This document shows positions 50,240 through 59,405 of a stretch of DNA of 64,000 nt, in pieces; positions within the stretch are counted from its first letter, which is position 1, and every line of letters begins with the position of its first letter. The stretch is from contig OZ006967.1 in NCBI GenBank assembly GCA_963930955.1, positions 2,232,001-2,296,000 on the forward strand, read 5' to 3'. Origin of the DNA: Scatomonas sp963930955. Lineage in GTDB: Bacteria > Bacillota > Clostridia > Lachnospirales > Lachnospiraceae. The notes under the pieces are model-generated. The model searched no databases. It was not told where the DNA came from and saw only the letters and a list, made by a program, of their open reading frames with translations. Made by a program: the position numbers and the translations under genes.

Positions 50240-50279
50240 TTCCCCGGGATAGTATATAATACTCCCGGGGAATGCGCAA
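50240..50279 (-). promoter_or_regulatory. HicB-like gene promoter overlapped by a long palindrome
   Basis: Minus strand TTGCGC (50274-50279), 17-base spacer, TATACT (50251-50256). The palindrome ttccccggg / cccggggaa (50240-50248 and 50264-50272) with inner AGTAT/ATACT covers spacer and -10, as expected for an operator; it would also form a hairpin after the ABC gene. Confidence 0.65.
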
Positions 50280-50306
50280 TCCCCGAAAACCGGGCAGACG
50301 CCTTTC

Positions 50307-53300
50307 TTATTCCACCCGAAGAGCGGTCACCGGATCGCTCTTGGCTGCTTTCCGTGCCGGAAGCAGACCGCTGATCAGCGTCAGCAGAATGCTGAGGGCG
50401 ATCAGGATCAGGGCCCCGGAAAGGGGGAGACGGCCGCTGATCTCATCGGTTCCCGCAAAGTAATGGATAGCTGCGTTGCCGGGGATCAGCAGCAGCAGGG
50501 TAACAGCAATACCCAGGATACCCGCGCAGGCGCCGATGATAAAAGTCTCCGCGTTAAACACCTGGGATACATTTCCCTTGGAGGCTCCGATAGCCCGGAG
50601 AATACCGATCTCTTTTCTGCGCTCCAGAACGCTGATATAGGTGATAACCCCGATCATAATGGAGGAAACCACCAGAGAAATAGCCACAAAGGCAATCAGC
50701 ACATAGCTGATAATGTTAATGATCTCCGTAACCGAAGACATCAGAGAGCCAACCATATCCGTATAGGAAATCATCTGCTCTTCTTTTCCCTGGGCTTCCA
50801 TTCTGCTGTTATATTCCTCCAGAACCCCTACGATCCCGTCCTTGCTCTCGAAATCCCTGGGATAAATATCAATGCCGCTGGGATCGTCAAAATCCGCGTA
50901 GCCCAGGGTCTTGAGATTGTCCTCCAGGGTAGCGTCCTCCGCCGCGCCCATGGACATCATCAGTTCTGTCAGTTCTTCCCCGTTCAGATTAAATTGAAAG
51001 GCATTGGCAAATTCTTCCGGATCTACCTGCAGGGAAGCTTCCAGTTCTTCTCCCAGATCCCGGAATGCCTGGGCCATTACGTCCTCCAGTCCCGCAGTCA
51101 TCTGCTCCATCATCTGGGCCACCGCCGACTGTACCTGGTTTTCCAGGGTCTGTCCTATACCGGAGGCGATGGAACCCATGGCTTCTGTCATGTAGCTTTC
51201 TAAAGTTCCGGCGATCTGCTGTTCCAGTCCCTCCGTATCTACCATTTCCATCAGAGAACCCGTCAGCAGTTCCCGGGCCGGCTGGGTCTGCAGATAAGCG
51301 GAAAAATGTTCTCCCATCTTTCCCAGATCCGGCAGGCCCCGGCTCTCCCCATAAGCCTGGAAGCCTTGGAAAAGATCTGCGGCCAATGCTTCCAGCTGCT
51401 CCTGGCTGACGGTTATTTCCCCTTCCGGAAATACTTCCCCCGCCCACTGGGCCAGAAGGGCCTGGACCTCTTCCGTTTCCAGGTATTCCAGCAGATACTC
51501 TTCAAAAAATTCTGAATCTGTATATCCATTAGCCGCCGCATATTCCTGGAAGCCGGCCATAACCCGGCTGATAAGGTCCTTTAGTTCTTCATTGGAAACC
51601 GAGTAGTCTCCATTGCTTTCCAGGATCTGCCGGATGTGTTCTTCCAGAATGGTTCTGGACTCTTCCGTCTGGAGATAATTCAGAAGTTCCTCTCCCAGGC
51701 CGGAATAGTCTGCCTCCGGATGTTCTGCCGCATAACCCTCATAGCCCTCCAGCAGCTGTCCCGCGATCTGGGTCAGAGACTCCAGGGAAAGATTCACCTC
51801 CAGACTGCTCATCAGCTGCGAAAGACTTATCTCCGGCATATCCGGCAGCTGCAGCTGGATGCTGTCAAGATCTGCCAGCCCTGAAAGATCCAGGGAATCT
51901 CCTGCCTGGCCGAACACCTGGGAAAGATCCAGAGAACCGGATACCTCCTGGGCCAGGGAATCCTGATCCACCTGAAACAGGTCAGACAAGGCCTCCCTGT
52001 CTACCGTGATCAGAGAATCCATATCAAAATTTTCCTGGCTGCTCTCTTCTCCGAAGGGCTGGCCGGAAAACACATTCACATCCGGGCGGCTCAGCTGATC
52101 CTTCACGATCTGGCTGTCCGCCGCTTTCTCCGCCACATGCTCTGTCAGAGAAGCGGGATAGGCAATTCCGGAACTGAGCACAAAACCTTTGGCGTCCTTT
52201 GAGGGCTGCACCACGCCTACGATCGTAAGATCTTCTCCCTGTTCCACCAGATCCTTCATATAGGCCCCGTCCTCTCTTTTGTCGGTCCATACCTGGTACT
52301 GGCTGTCGTAAGCATAGTAATCCCCGCTGTTTACCAGTTTAAACGGAATTCCCAGAAGTTCTTTATAAGTATAGCTCCCGTAATCTTCCGGAGTCTCCAC
52401 AGGAGCCTCCTCAATGAAATTCCGGATCATTTCATCCAGTTCCAGGCTGTCCCGGAGTCCCAGGGTATAAAGCATAAAGTCGCTGATGCTTCCGTCAGAA
52501 GTGAGGACCACCACACATTCCTGGTAATTTTCCGGCCAGCGCCCTGCCTTTACCTCATACTGGTTCTCATACAGCGAGGTTTCCTCCGGCATCTGGTAAA
52601 AGACATCCGTGCTCATCATACTGGCCATAAGACTGTTGGAGCTGCTGGAAGACCCCAGCCCCAGTCCGCTGAAAGACGTATCCGGATGCACTTGCCGGAT
52701 CCCCTCCGGATTCTGCCGGTAAATCTGCGGCGTTACACTGTAGGTGTATTCAATTGCTTTGGCGTAGGGATCGATCCCGCTGTTTCCGCTGTCCAGATAC
52801 TCTTTCAGGGACGCAAGATCATTGGAATCCGTGGAGGACACCAGATCCTTCAGGATTTCAAAGACATTTACCTCCGCATCCTCCTGGCTTCTGGTATGGC
52901 CCCCGGAGCCAATGCTGAGCATAGAGGTAAAGTCAAGGCCCGTGCTCTGGATCTGCACCGGATACTCTGCCAGTGTCTCCTCCTCCAGCCCGTCAATGTA
53001 TGCATTGGCTCCGGTGGAGACCGCCAGGATCAGGGCTATGCCGATGATTCCGATGGAACCCGCAAAGGAGGTCAGCAGCGTCCTGGCTTTCTTGGTCTTC
53101 AGATTATTAAAGCTCAGAGCCAGCGCAGTCAGAAAAGACATGGAAGATCGTCCCAGCTTTTTGTGCACCGGTTCCCGCAAAGCATCCTCTTCCACCCGGA
53201 AGGGATTGCTGTCCGCCTGGATCTTTCCATCCCGCAGACGAACGATCCTGGTGGCGTATTCTTCCGCCAGTTCCGGATTATGGGTTACCATAACCACCAG

Positions 53301-53873
53301 CCGGTTCCTGGCCACCTGTCTCAGCAGTTCCATGACCTGAACGCTGGTCTCGCTGTCCAGGGCCCCGGTGGGCTCGTCCGCCAGGAGAATATCCGGATCA
53401 TTCACCAGCGCTCTGGCAATGGCGACTCTCTGCATCTGGCCTCCTGACAGCTGGCTGGGCAGCTTATGGACCTGATCCCCCAGGCCCACCTGGTCCAGAG
53501 CGTCCTGGGCACGTTTTCTTCGCTCTCCCTTGCTGATCCCGGCAATAGTAAGGGTCAATTCCACATTGGCAAGGATCGACTGGTGGGGAATCAGATTATA
53601 ACTCTGGAACACAAATCCAATGGTATGGTTCCTGTAGGAATCCCAGTCCCGATCCCTGTATTTTTTTGTGGAAACTCCGTTGATGATCAGATCTCCGCTG
53701 TCATAGCTGTCCAGACCGCCGATCACATTCAGTAAAGTGGTTTTTCCGGAGCCGCTGGGTCCTAAAATCGCCACGAATTCACTGTCCCGCAGGTTCAGGT
53801 TTACCTGGTCCAGCGCTTTCTGCACCAGACTTCCTGTTCGGTATTCTTTGCAGATTTCTTTTATTTGCAGCAT
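50307..53873 (-). CDS. ABC transporter ATPase-permease fusion, MacB/FtsX type, with large extracellular domain
   Basis: 1188 residues. ATPase domain 1-230: Walker A GPSGSGKTT (38-46), signature LSGGQ (142-146), Walker B DILLADE (161-167) and H-loop VTHNP. A first helix lies near 264-290 (GSIGIIGIALILAVS), followed by about 760 extracellular residues. Three FtsX-type C-terminal helices (about 1053-1078, 1110-1132, 1152-1172) and ERRKEIGILRAIGASKG (1084-1100) follow. Such type VII ABC proteins act mechanically on envelope or exported substrates rather than as pore transporters. Residues 696-880 hold three helical repeats. Monocistronic; no partner membrane-fusion protein or two-component system is adjacent. 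Confidence 0.92.
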   Translation of the reverse strand: MLQIKEICKEYRTGSLVQKALDQVNLNLRDSEFVAILGPSGSGKTTLLNVIGGLDSYDSGDLIINGVSTKKYRDRDWDSYRNHTIGFVFQSYNLIPHQSILANVELTLTIAGISKGERRKRAQDALDQVGLGDQVHKLPSQLSGGQMQRVAIARALVNDPDILLADEPTGALDSETSVQVMELLRQVARNRLVVMVTHNPELAEEYATRIVRLRDGKIQADSNPFRVEEDALREPVHKKLGRSSMSFLTALALSFNNLKTKKARTLLTSFAGSIGIIGIALILAVSTGANAYIDGLEEETLAEYPVQIQSTGLDFTSMLSIGSGGHTRSQEDAEVNVFEILKDLVSSTDSNDLASLKEYLDSGNSGIDPYAKAIEYTYSVTPQIYRQNPEGIRQVHPDTSFSGLGLGSSSSSNSLMASMMSTDVFYQMPEETSLYENQYEVKAGRWPENYQECVVVLTSDGSISDFMLYTLGLRDSLELDEMIRNFIEEAPVETPEDYGSYTYKELLGIPFKLVNSGDYYAYDSQYQVWTDKREDGAYMKDLVEQGEDLTIVGVVQPSKDAKGFVLSSGIAYPASLTEHVAEKAADSQIVKDQLSRPDVNVFSGQPFGEESSQENFDMDSLITVDREALSDLFQVDQDSLAQEVSGSLDLSQVFGQAGDSLDLSGLADLDSIQLQLPDMPEISLSQLMSSLEVNLSLESLTQIAGQLLEGYEGYAAEHPEADYSGLGEELLNYLQTEESRTILEEHIRQILESNGDYSVSNEELKDLISRVMAGFQEYAAANGYTDSEFFEEYLLEYLETEEVQALLAQWAGEVFPEGEITVSQEQLEALAADLFQGFQAYGESRGLPDLGKMGEHFSAYLQTQPARELLTGSLMEMVDTEGLEQQIAGTLESYMTEAMGSIASGIGQTLENQVQSAVAQMMEQMTAGLEDVMAQAFRDLGEELEASLQVDPEEFANAFQFNLNGEELTELMMSMGAAEDATLEDNLKTLGYADFDDPSGIDIYPRDFESKDGIVGVLEEYNSRMEAQGKEEQMISYTDMVGSLMSSVTEIINIISYVLIAFVAISLVVSSIMIGVITYISVLERRKEIGILRAIGASKGNVSQVFNAETFIIGACAGILGIAVTLLLLIPGNAAIHYFAGTDEISGRLPLSGALILIALSILLTLISGLLPARKAAKSDPVTALRVE
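51236..51788 (-). repeat. Threefold helical repeat in the ABC fusion's extracellular domain
   Basis: Protein-level repeat of about 63 residues, starting near residues 696, 760 and 823. Each unit has a helix ending in G(Y/F)(E/Q)xYA or similar, a short acidic linker, then a second helix containing a (N/E/A)YL(Q/E)T core, as in LLNYLQTEESR, LLEYLETEEVQ and FSAYLQTQPAR. DNA identity is low, so it is an old duplication. Confidence 0.7.
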
Positions 53874-53923
53874 CGTACTTTCTGTCTCCTCCCTGCTGTC
53901 TCACGCTCTCCCCGCCTATCATT

Positions 53924-53953
53924 CAGGAAGGGGCGGCTAACCGCCCCTTCCTG
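53924..53953. repeat. Perfect 13-bp hairpin in the ABC fusion leader
   Basis: Arms caggaaggggcgg / ccgccccttcctg around CTAA, located 11 nt after the -10 box and about 50 nt before the start codon. No T run follows on the minus strand. It could be a repressor operator or a stabilising 5' hairpin. Confidence 0.75.
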
Positions 53954-53963
53954 CCATTCTTTC

Positions 53964-53992
53964 ATCATAGCCGCCTGAAACATATCTGTCAA
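53964..53992 (-). promoter_or_regulatory. Promoter of the ABC fusion gene
   Basis: Minus strand TTGACA (53987-53992), 17-base spacer, TATGAT (53964-53969). Confidence 0.82.
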
Positions 53993-54053
53993 CCCGGATG
54001 GGCCTTGTGATTCTCCTCCCGGGAAGCAGTTCGCATCCTCTTCAGATCCCGGA

Positions 54054-55334
54054 TCAGATGAGTTCCGCGATCCTGGTCACCGCCACATAAATTTCCTGAA
54101 TCTTGTACCAGGTAGGATAATCCACGATCCCGCTGGGGGAAAGCCCGAAAAGATTTTGAAAAGCCCGCACCGCCTCCTGGGTAGCTTCCGAATAAAAACC
54201 GTCCGCATTCGTGGGGGGAATGGAACTGTACACCTCTGAAACAGCGTTCAGCTGCTCCTGGATCTGCCTTACCTTGCTGCCGGAAGAACCGATTTCCAGA
54301 TTATTTCCCGGCCAGGAGGCGGGAATGCCGGAAATTTCCTCTGCAGTGTTGATGTACAGATCCTGACCGTAATAATTCCGCAGGATCTGGATCGTGGAAT
54401 AGCCCTGATCCGCCAGGTTTTTACTTCCCCACTGACTCATCCACTCCGGACAGGAAACCTTTTTCCCGTCACAATACTGGGTCAGAATCGGCTGCCTGAC
54501 ATTGGGCCGGGACAAATAGTCGGCAAAAATCTCGTCCACAACAGTGGAAATACTGTCGAAAATATTGCGTCCGTAGATCCATTTATGGTCGTAGGCCGTG
54601 GAAGATGTAATGGTAAACTCATATCCCTTATTTCTGTACCATTCTGTATACACCCGGTTCAGGGTAAAGGACATGATCGCCAGAACATTGGCCCGGATAG
54701 CAGCCTCCGGCCAGGTGGCGTAAATTTCGCTGCTGGCTACGTTTTTAATATAGTCCTTATAGCGGACATAGTAATCCATGGCTGTATTGTCTGTCGGCGC
54801 CCCGTCGTGGACCACTACGTATTCCGGCACCACCACCCGGCTCAGCACGATCTCTCCGCTGTCTGTCACCGGTTTGATCTCCGCCTCCGGGATTTTTTCC
54901 GGATAATTTCCAAACAAGGTGTGAGCCGGGATCACAATGTCCCGGTACCCATCCTCCCCGTTCATCCGGTCCAGCAGAGCCGTCTGCCGGGAAGTCTGCC
55001 CTGCCAGAAGTTCTGAGCCGGAAATAACCAGAGGCGCGAAGCCCCGGGCGGAAATCTGCACCGTATATTCGGAATAGGGCTGCTGCGCCTCCGGCTCCAG
55101 GCTGTACTCCAGGGGCGGAGCCGGCAGTTCCACTTCCGGTGTCCTTCCGTCTCCGTCTGTCTTCAGTTCCTCAATGGGGCTTTCCGGATTTCCTGTATAG
55201 GAAATAGAAACCAGGGCGTCCGGCACCGGGCGCCTCTGCCCGCTGGTATAAACCTGTATCTGCAGTTTTCCTTTTTCTTCCGCCTCAGTCGCATGGATTC
55301 CCGCTCTGCTCAATGGGCTGCACCTGCCAATCAC
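54054..55334 (-). CDS. Peptidoglycan-binding-domain protein of a clostridial SpoIID-like family
   Basis: 426 residues from a GTG at 55334. An N-terminal beta-rich region (LQIQVYTSGQRRPVPDALVSISYTG) precedes a middle domain with VVPEYVVVHDGAPTD, YIKNVASSEIYATWPEAAIRANVLAIMSFTLNRVYTEW and YCDGKKVSCPEWMSQWGS, similar in layout to SpoIID/LytB-like proteins. A C-terminal PG_binding_1 domain follows (LEIGSSGSKVRQIQEQLNAVS...AVRAFQ, about 333-412). No signal peptide is visible. The frame continues in phase from the rseP stop (42 nt upstream), so the exact start is uncertain. Likely cell-wall or spore associated. Confidence 0.78.
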   Translation of the reverse strand: MIGRCSPLSRAGIHATEAEEKGKLQIQVYTSGQRRPVPDALVSISYTGNPESPIEELKTDGDGRTPEVELPAPPLEYSLEPEAQQPYSEYTVQISARGFAPLVISGSELLAGQTSRQTALLDRMNGEDGYRDIVIPAHTLFGNYPEKIPEAEIKPVTDSGEIVLSRVVVPEYVVVHDGAPTDNTAMDYYVRYKDYIKNVASSEIYATWPEAAIRANVLAIMSFTLNRVYTEWYRNKGYEFTITSSTAYDHKWIYGRNIFDSISTVVDEIFADYLSRPNVRQPILTQYCDGKKVSCPEWMSQWGSKNLADQGYSTIQILRNYYGQDLYINTAEEISGIPASWPGNNLEIGSSGSKVRQIQEQLNAVSEVYSSIPPTNADGFYSEATQEAVRAFQNLFGLSPSGIVDYPTWYKIQEIYVAVTRIAELI

Positions 55335-55373
55335 CTTTACTTCCCATTTTATGCGGAAGCTTCCGGGGATATG

Positions 55374-56663
55374 TCAGAAAATCCTTCTCACATCGTTCAG
55401 GGCCACATAAACCATCAGAAGCATCAGTACCATCATTCCAGCAAAGTGGATCATCCCCTCGATATTGCGCTTAATGGGTTTTCTGCGGACTGCCTCGATC
55501 AGCAGAAAGATCAGCCTGCCTCCGTCCAAAGCCGGGAGCGGAAGCAGATTCATAACCCCCAGATTGGCGGACAGCAGGATCAGCATGTTCAGAAGACTCA
55601 TGCCTATAATGAGGGTTCCCTGATCTCTGGTATCATCCACTACCTGATCCACCGCATCCACCACGCCGATGGGCCCGGACAGATCGTCAACGGAAAAATC
55701 TCCCTGCAGCAGACTGGCCAGGGATTTAATGGTCAGATGCACCCAGTATCCCATCTCGCCGGCACTGTACTTCAGAGTCTGCAGAGGAGACATTTTCTCC
55801 CGGGCAAGATTGAAGTCAAAACCAAGCAGCGCGGAGGTATCCTGCACCGGAGTAATCTCCGTCTTCCTGGTTTCTCCGTTTCTCATATAGGTAATGGAGA
55901 TGGGGCTTCCGTCCATTTCATGGTTCTCCCAGTATTCCGCCAGCTCCAGAGAACTTTCTATCGGGGAACCGTTCAGTTCCGTGATCACATCCCCGGCCTC
56001 CAGGCCTGCGGCTTCCGCAGGATATCCCCTCATTACCGAGGTGATCTCCGCCGGTCCGCTGCTTTCCGGGCTGTAATAATAGCCGGCCAGATACCGGGTG
56101 GCTGTTTCCGGCGTATAAGAAATTGTGTAATTTTTCCCTTCCCTGCGGTAGGTAAGTTCTACAGAATCCAGGGGCACTCCGTCCATATCAATATCCGTGG
56201 ACAGTTCCCGTCCGTTGGCGATTCCATTGCCTTCATAGCGCACAATGAGATCTCCCGCCTTCAGGCCCGCGGCAACTGCCGGGGAATCCTCCGGCACTTC
56301 CGTCACCCGGGCAGGATCCGCTCCCACCACACTGATCACAAGGATCGACACCAGAAACGCCAGGATAAAGTTAAAAACCGGACCGGCTGCCACAATGGCG
56401 ATCCGTCTCCACACGGAAGCTTTTGTAAAACTGCCTTCCGCGTCCTCCTCCTCATCTTCCCCCAGCATAGAGCAGAACCCTCCAAAGGGAAGGAGTCTCC
56501 AGGCATACACGGTATCCCCTTTTTTAAAGGAAACCAGCCTGGGTCCCAGGCCAAAGGCAAATTCTGTCACCACTACATGGCTGGCCTTGGCGGCCAGGAA
56601 ATGTCCCAGCTCGTGGAAAAAAATCACGGCGCTGAGGATCAGGATCGCGATCACGATCGTCAA
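55374..56663 (-). CDS. rseP: RIP metalloprotease RseP (site-2 protease)
   Basis: 429-residue intramembrane zinc protease. HExxH is in IFFHELGHFLAAKASH (near 14-29) on the first helix; central PDZ-type domains (LIVRYEGNGI; AGDVITELNGSPI) follow, and the third zinc ligand lies in MNLLPLPALDGGRLIFLL near the C terminus. It cleaves membrane-anchored anti-sigma factors and signal peptides. It starts 3 nt after dxr and lies in the conserved uppS-cdsA-dxr-rseP order. Confidence 0.95.
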   Translation of the reverse strand: MTIVIAILILSAVIFFHELGHFLAAKASHVVVTEFAFGLGPRLVSFKKGDTVYAWRLLPFGGFCSMLGEDEEEDAEGSFTKASVWRRIAIVAAGPVFNFILAFLVSILVISVVGADPARVTEVPEDSPAVAAGLKAGDLIVRYEGNGIANGRELSTDIDMDGVPLDSVELTYRREGKNYTISYTPETATRYLAGYYYSPESSGPAEITSVMRGYPAEAAGLEAGDVITELNGSPIESSLELAEYWENHEMDGSPISITYMRNGETRKTEITPVQDTSALLGFDFNLAREKMSPLQTLKYSAGEMGYWVHLTIKSLASLLQGDFSVDDLSGPIGVVDAVDQVVDDTRDQGTLIIGMSLLNMLILLSANLGVMNLLPLPALDGGRLIFLLIEAVRRKPIKRNIEGMIHFAGMMVLMLLMVYVALNDVRRIF

Positions 56664-56666
56664 ATT

Positions 56667-57809
56667 CTACCACCTGCTTTCAATCCATTCATAGGTTTCG
56701 GCCTCCGCTTCCAGAATTTTTTCCAGATCCGGATGCTCCGTTTTTTTATGCTGTTCCATAGCCCCCTCTATGATCTCGTAGATCTCCAGGAAGCGGATCT
56801 TTCTCTCCAGGAACTTTGCCACAGCCCTCTCGTTGGCCGCATTAAAGACCGTCGGCAGAGTTCCGCCTGCCCGGGCGGCTAAAAGAGCCAGGGGCAGCCC
56901 CCGGAAGGTTTCTGTGTCCGGCTTTTCAAAGGTAATATCCGCCAGGGCGGCAAAATCCAGTCTCTCTCCTCCCAGGGGACGGCGCCGGGGATAATACAGA
57001 GCGTATTGAATGGGCAGATGCATATCCGGCGTTCCCAGCTGGGCCAGCACCGCCCCGTCCTGAAATTCCACCATAGAATGGATCACGCTCCGGGGCTGCA
57101 CCAGAACCTGGATCCGGTCCAGTTCTACCCCGAAGAGCCAGCGGGCCTCCATGACCTCCAGTCCTTTATTGACCAGCGTAGCAGAGTCTACGGTAATCTT
57201 CCGGCCCATAGACCAGTTGGGATGCTTCAGGGCATCCTCCACCCTTACCTTCTCCAGCTGCTCCCGGGAATATCCCCGGAAAGGACCTCCGGATGCTGTG
57301 ATCAGAAGATGGCTTACCTCTCTTTTCTCTTCTCCGTGCAGGCACTGGAAAATGGCGCTGTGCTCACTGTCCACAGGCAGGATCCTGGCTCCTTTTTCCT
57401 CCGCCAGTTTCATGATCAGATGTCCGGCGGTAACCAGAGTTTCCTTGTTGGCCAGGGCAATATCTTTTCCCGCCTCCAGGGCCGCCATGGTAGGCCGGAT
57501 GCCGATCATCCCCACAATCGCCGTCACCAGCAGTTCCGCCTCCGGAAGGACTGCCGCATCCAGAAGCCCTTCCAGTCCGGACACTACCCGGGTATCTGTA
57601 TCGGCGATCCTTACCCGCAGATCCGCAGCCTTTTCCTCCTCCCAGACAGCCGCCAGCCTGGGCTTAAACTCCCGGATCTGTTTTTCCAGCAATGCCGTAT
57701 TCTGTCCGGCGCTTAAGGCTCCCACCCGGAGATCTCCCTGCTCTCTTACTATATCCAGGGTCTGGGTGCCGATGGAGCCCGTGGAACCCAAAATCGATAT
57801 GGTCCTCAT
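56667..57809 (-). CDS. dxr: 1-deoxy-D-xylulose 5-phosphate reductoisomerase
   Basis: Second enzyme of the MEP isoprenoid pathway. 380 residues: NADPH motif ISILGSTGSIGTQTLDI (4-20), LANKETLVTAG, LPVDSEHSAIFQCL (metal site) and TASGGPFRGYSREQLEKV, KHPNWSMGRKITVDSATLVNKGLEVMEA. It supplies precursors for UppS in the same operon. Confidence 0.96.
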   Translation of the reverse strand: MRTISILGSTGSIGTQTLDIVREQGDLRVGALSAGQNTALLEKQIREFKPRLAAVWEEEKAADLRVRIADTDTRVVSGLEGLLDAAVLPEAELLVTAIVGMIGIRPTMAALEAGKDIALANKETLVTAGHLIMKLAEEKGARILPVDSEHSAIFQCLHGEEKREVSHLLITASGGPFRGYSREQLEKVRVEDALKHPNWSMGRKITVDSATLVNKGLEVMEARWLFGVELDRIQVLVQPRSVIHSMVEFQDGAVLAQLGTPDMHLPIQYALYYPRRRPLGGERLDFAALADITFEKPDTETFRGLPLALLAARAGGTLPTVFNAANERAVAKFLERKIRFLEIYEIIEGAMEQHKKTEHPDLEKILEAEAETYEWIESRW

Positions 57810-57847
57810 AGATATTTCTCCTGTTCCTGTATACTAGGCAGTCCCGG

Positions 57848-58636
57848 TCAGGTCAGGATCAGGGCCAGATAATAGATGACAGGTGCTGTAAAGATCACGC
57901 TGTCAAACCGGTCCAGGATCCCTCCGTGTCCGGGGATCAGTTTTCCGTAATCTTTGATCCCCATGTTGCGTTTCACAGCGGAAGCCGCCAGATCCCCCAC
58001 CATGGAGATCAGAGCCCCCACTCCGCAGATCAGGGCGTATTCCAGCATGGGGCCTCTGGTGGCGGCGGCAAAAAGAATCCCCAGCAGCACCGCCCCGGCC
58101 ACGCCGCCTACAGCCCCCTCTACGGATTTCTTAGGACTTAAGACAGGCGCCATCTTGTGTTTTCCCAGCAGCATTCCCACGCAGTAGGCGCAGGTATCGC
58201 AGCCCCAGGAACACAGGAAGATCAGCCAGACATGAAAATGTCCCCCCGGCAGCATCCTGGCCTGATAAATGCAGGAGAGCATTACCCCTACGTAGACAAT
58301 GCCGAAAAAAGCCGCCATCACCTGGTGGGCATGAAATCTTGGATACCCGAAAACATAGACAAACATCAGGATCACCAGACCGGCCAGCACCGCCGCCATC
58401 TGGAATTCCGGCTTCAGAAACCCCATACTCAGATAGTAAAGAAGAATGCCTGCGTATCCTCCCAGCTCCAGCGGGGAGATCCTCTCTTCCCGGACCTTCA
58501 TGGCTTTGTAAAGTTCACCCGCTCCTATCAGGGAGATAGCCAGCAGCACCGCAAAAAGGACCCAGCCTCCCAGACCGATAAACAAAAGAGCGGCAGCCAC
58601 CAGCACAATACCGCTGATCAATCGTGTAATAAACAT
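57848..58636 (-). CDS. cdsA: Phosphatidate cytidylyltransferase
   Basis: 262-residue membrane enzyme making CDP-diacylglycerol, with about seven helices. The C-terminal signature KRNMGIKDYGKLIPGHGG (near 223-240) followed by ILDRFDS contains the conserved acidic residues. CWGCDTCAYCVGMLLGKHKM and SPKKSVEGAVGG are also typical. Lies 12 nt after uppS and 38 nt before dxr. Confidence 0.94.
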   Translation of the reverse strand: MFITRLISGIVLVAAALLFIGLGGWVLFAVLLAISLIGAGELYKAMKVREERISPLELGGYAGILLYYLSMGFLKPEFQMAAVLAGLVILMFVYVFGYPRFHAHQVMAAFFGIVYVGVMLSCIYQARMLPGGHFHVWLIFLCSWGCDTCAYCVGMLLGKHKMAPVLSPKKSVEGAVGGVAGAVLLGILFAAATRGPMLEYALICGVGALISMVGDLAASAVKRNMGIKDYGKLIPGHGGILDRFDSVIFTAPVIYYLALILT

Positions 58637-58648
58637 CCCTGCCCCTCC

Positions 58649-59362
58649 TTACGCCTTCCGGCTCTCGATTCCGCCGTAACGTCTGTCTCTGCCATTATAT
58701 TTTTCTATAGCCTTGACCAATTCCTTCTGATCAAAATCCGGCCAGGGCACATCCGTAAAATAAAACTCAGAGTAAGCCAGCTGCCACAGAAGAAAATTCG
58801 AGATTCTCTCTTCCCCGCTGGTACGGATCATCAAATCCGGATCCGGGATTCCCGCTGTGTCCAGGTAGGATTCAAAAACCTCCGGCTCTACCTTGCCCTG
58901 CGGAAGCCTGCCTGCCCGGGCGTCCTCCGCCAGGGCCGTCACTGCCCGCAGGATCTCATCTCTTCCTCCGTAATTGAGAGCGATCTGGAAAAACATTTTC
59001 TCATAGCCGGCGGACATGCCCTCCAGTTCTTCTATGCTTTCCTGGATATCCGGATCCAGGCCGGTCCGATCGCCGATAATGCGCACCCGCATCTGATTCT
59101 TCCTGGCGCTCCGCTCGCAGCGTTTCAGATACCGTCGGAACAGATTCATCAGTACCTTGATCTCCTGCTGGGAGCGTTTCCAGTTTTCTGTGGAAAATGC
59201 GTAGACCGTCAGATATTTTACGCCCATATCGCAGATGATGTTGCACATTTTCTCCAGGTTGTCGCATCCCACCACATGGCCGTAGCTTCTTGGCATCCCT
59301 TTTGCCCTGGCCCATCTGCCGTTGCCGTCCAGGATAATGGCGATATGATTCGGCACTTTCAT
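58649..59362 (-). CDS. uppS: Isoprenyl (undecaprenyl) diphosphate synthase
   Basis: Cis-prenyltransferase making the lipid carrier for peptidoglycan. The ATG at 59362 follows AAAGGAGGG and gives 237 residues starting MKVPNHIAIILDGNGRWA; the longer frame from 59407 overlaps a terminator hairpin. Further motifs: FSTENWKRS, ALNYGGRDEI and LMIRTSGEERISNFLLWQ. A terminator-like hairpin lies just upstream, after frr. Confidence 0.94.
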   Translation of the reverse strand: MKVPNHIAIILDGNGRWARAKGMPRSYGHVVGCDNLEKMCNIICDMGVKYLTVYAFSTENWKRSQQEIKVLMNLFRRYLKRCERSARKNQMRVRIIGDRTGLDPDIQESIEELEGMSAGYEKMFFQIALNYGGRDEILRAVTALAEDARAGRLPQGKVEPEVFESYLDTAGIPDPDLMIRTSGEERISNFLLWQLAYSEFYFTDVPWPDFDQKELVKAIEKYNGRDRRYGGIESRKA

Positions 59363-59405
59363 GGACAATCCCTCCTTTTGTATTTTGCGAAAGATCCCCG
59401 CAACC

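Noticed and set aside
55293..56882. 529-codon plus-strand frame opposite rseP and dxr
   Set aside because: Antisense shadow of two conserved genes with no motif.
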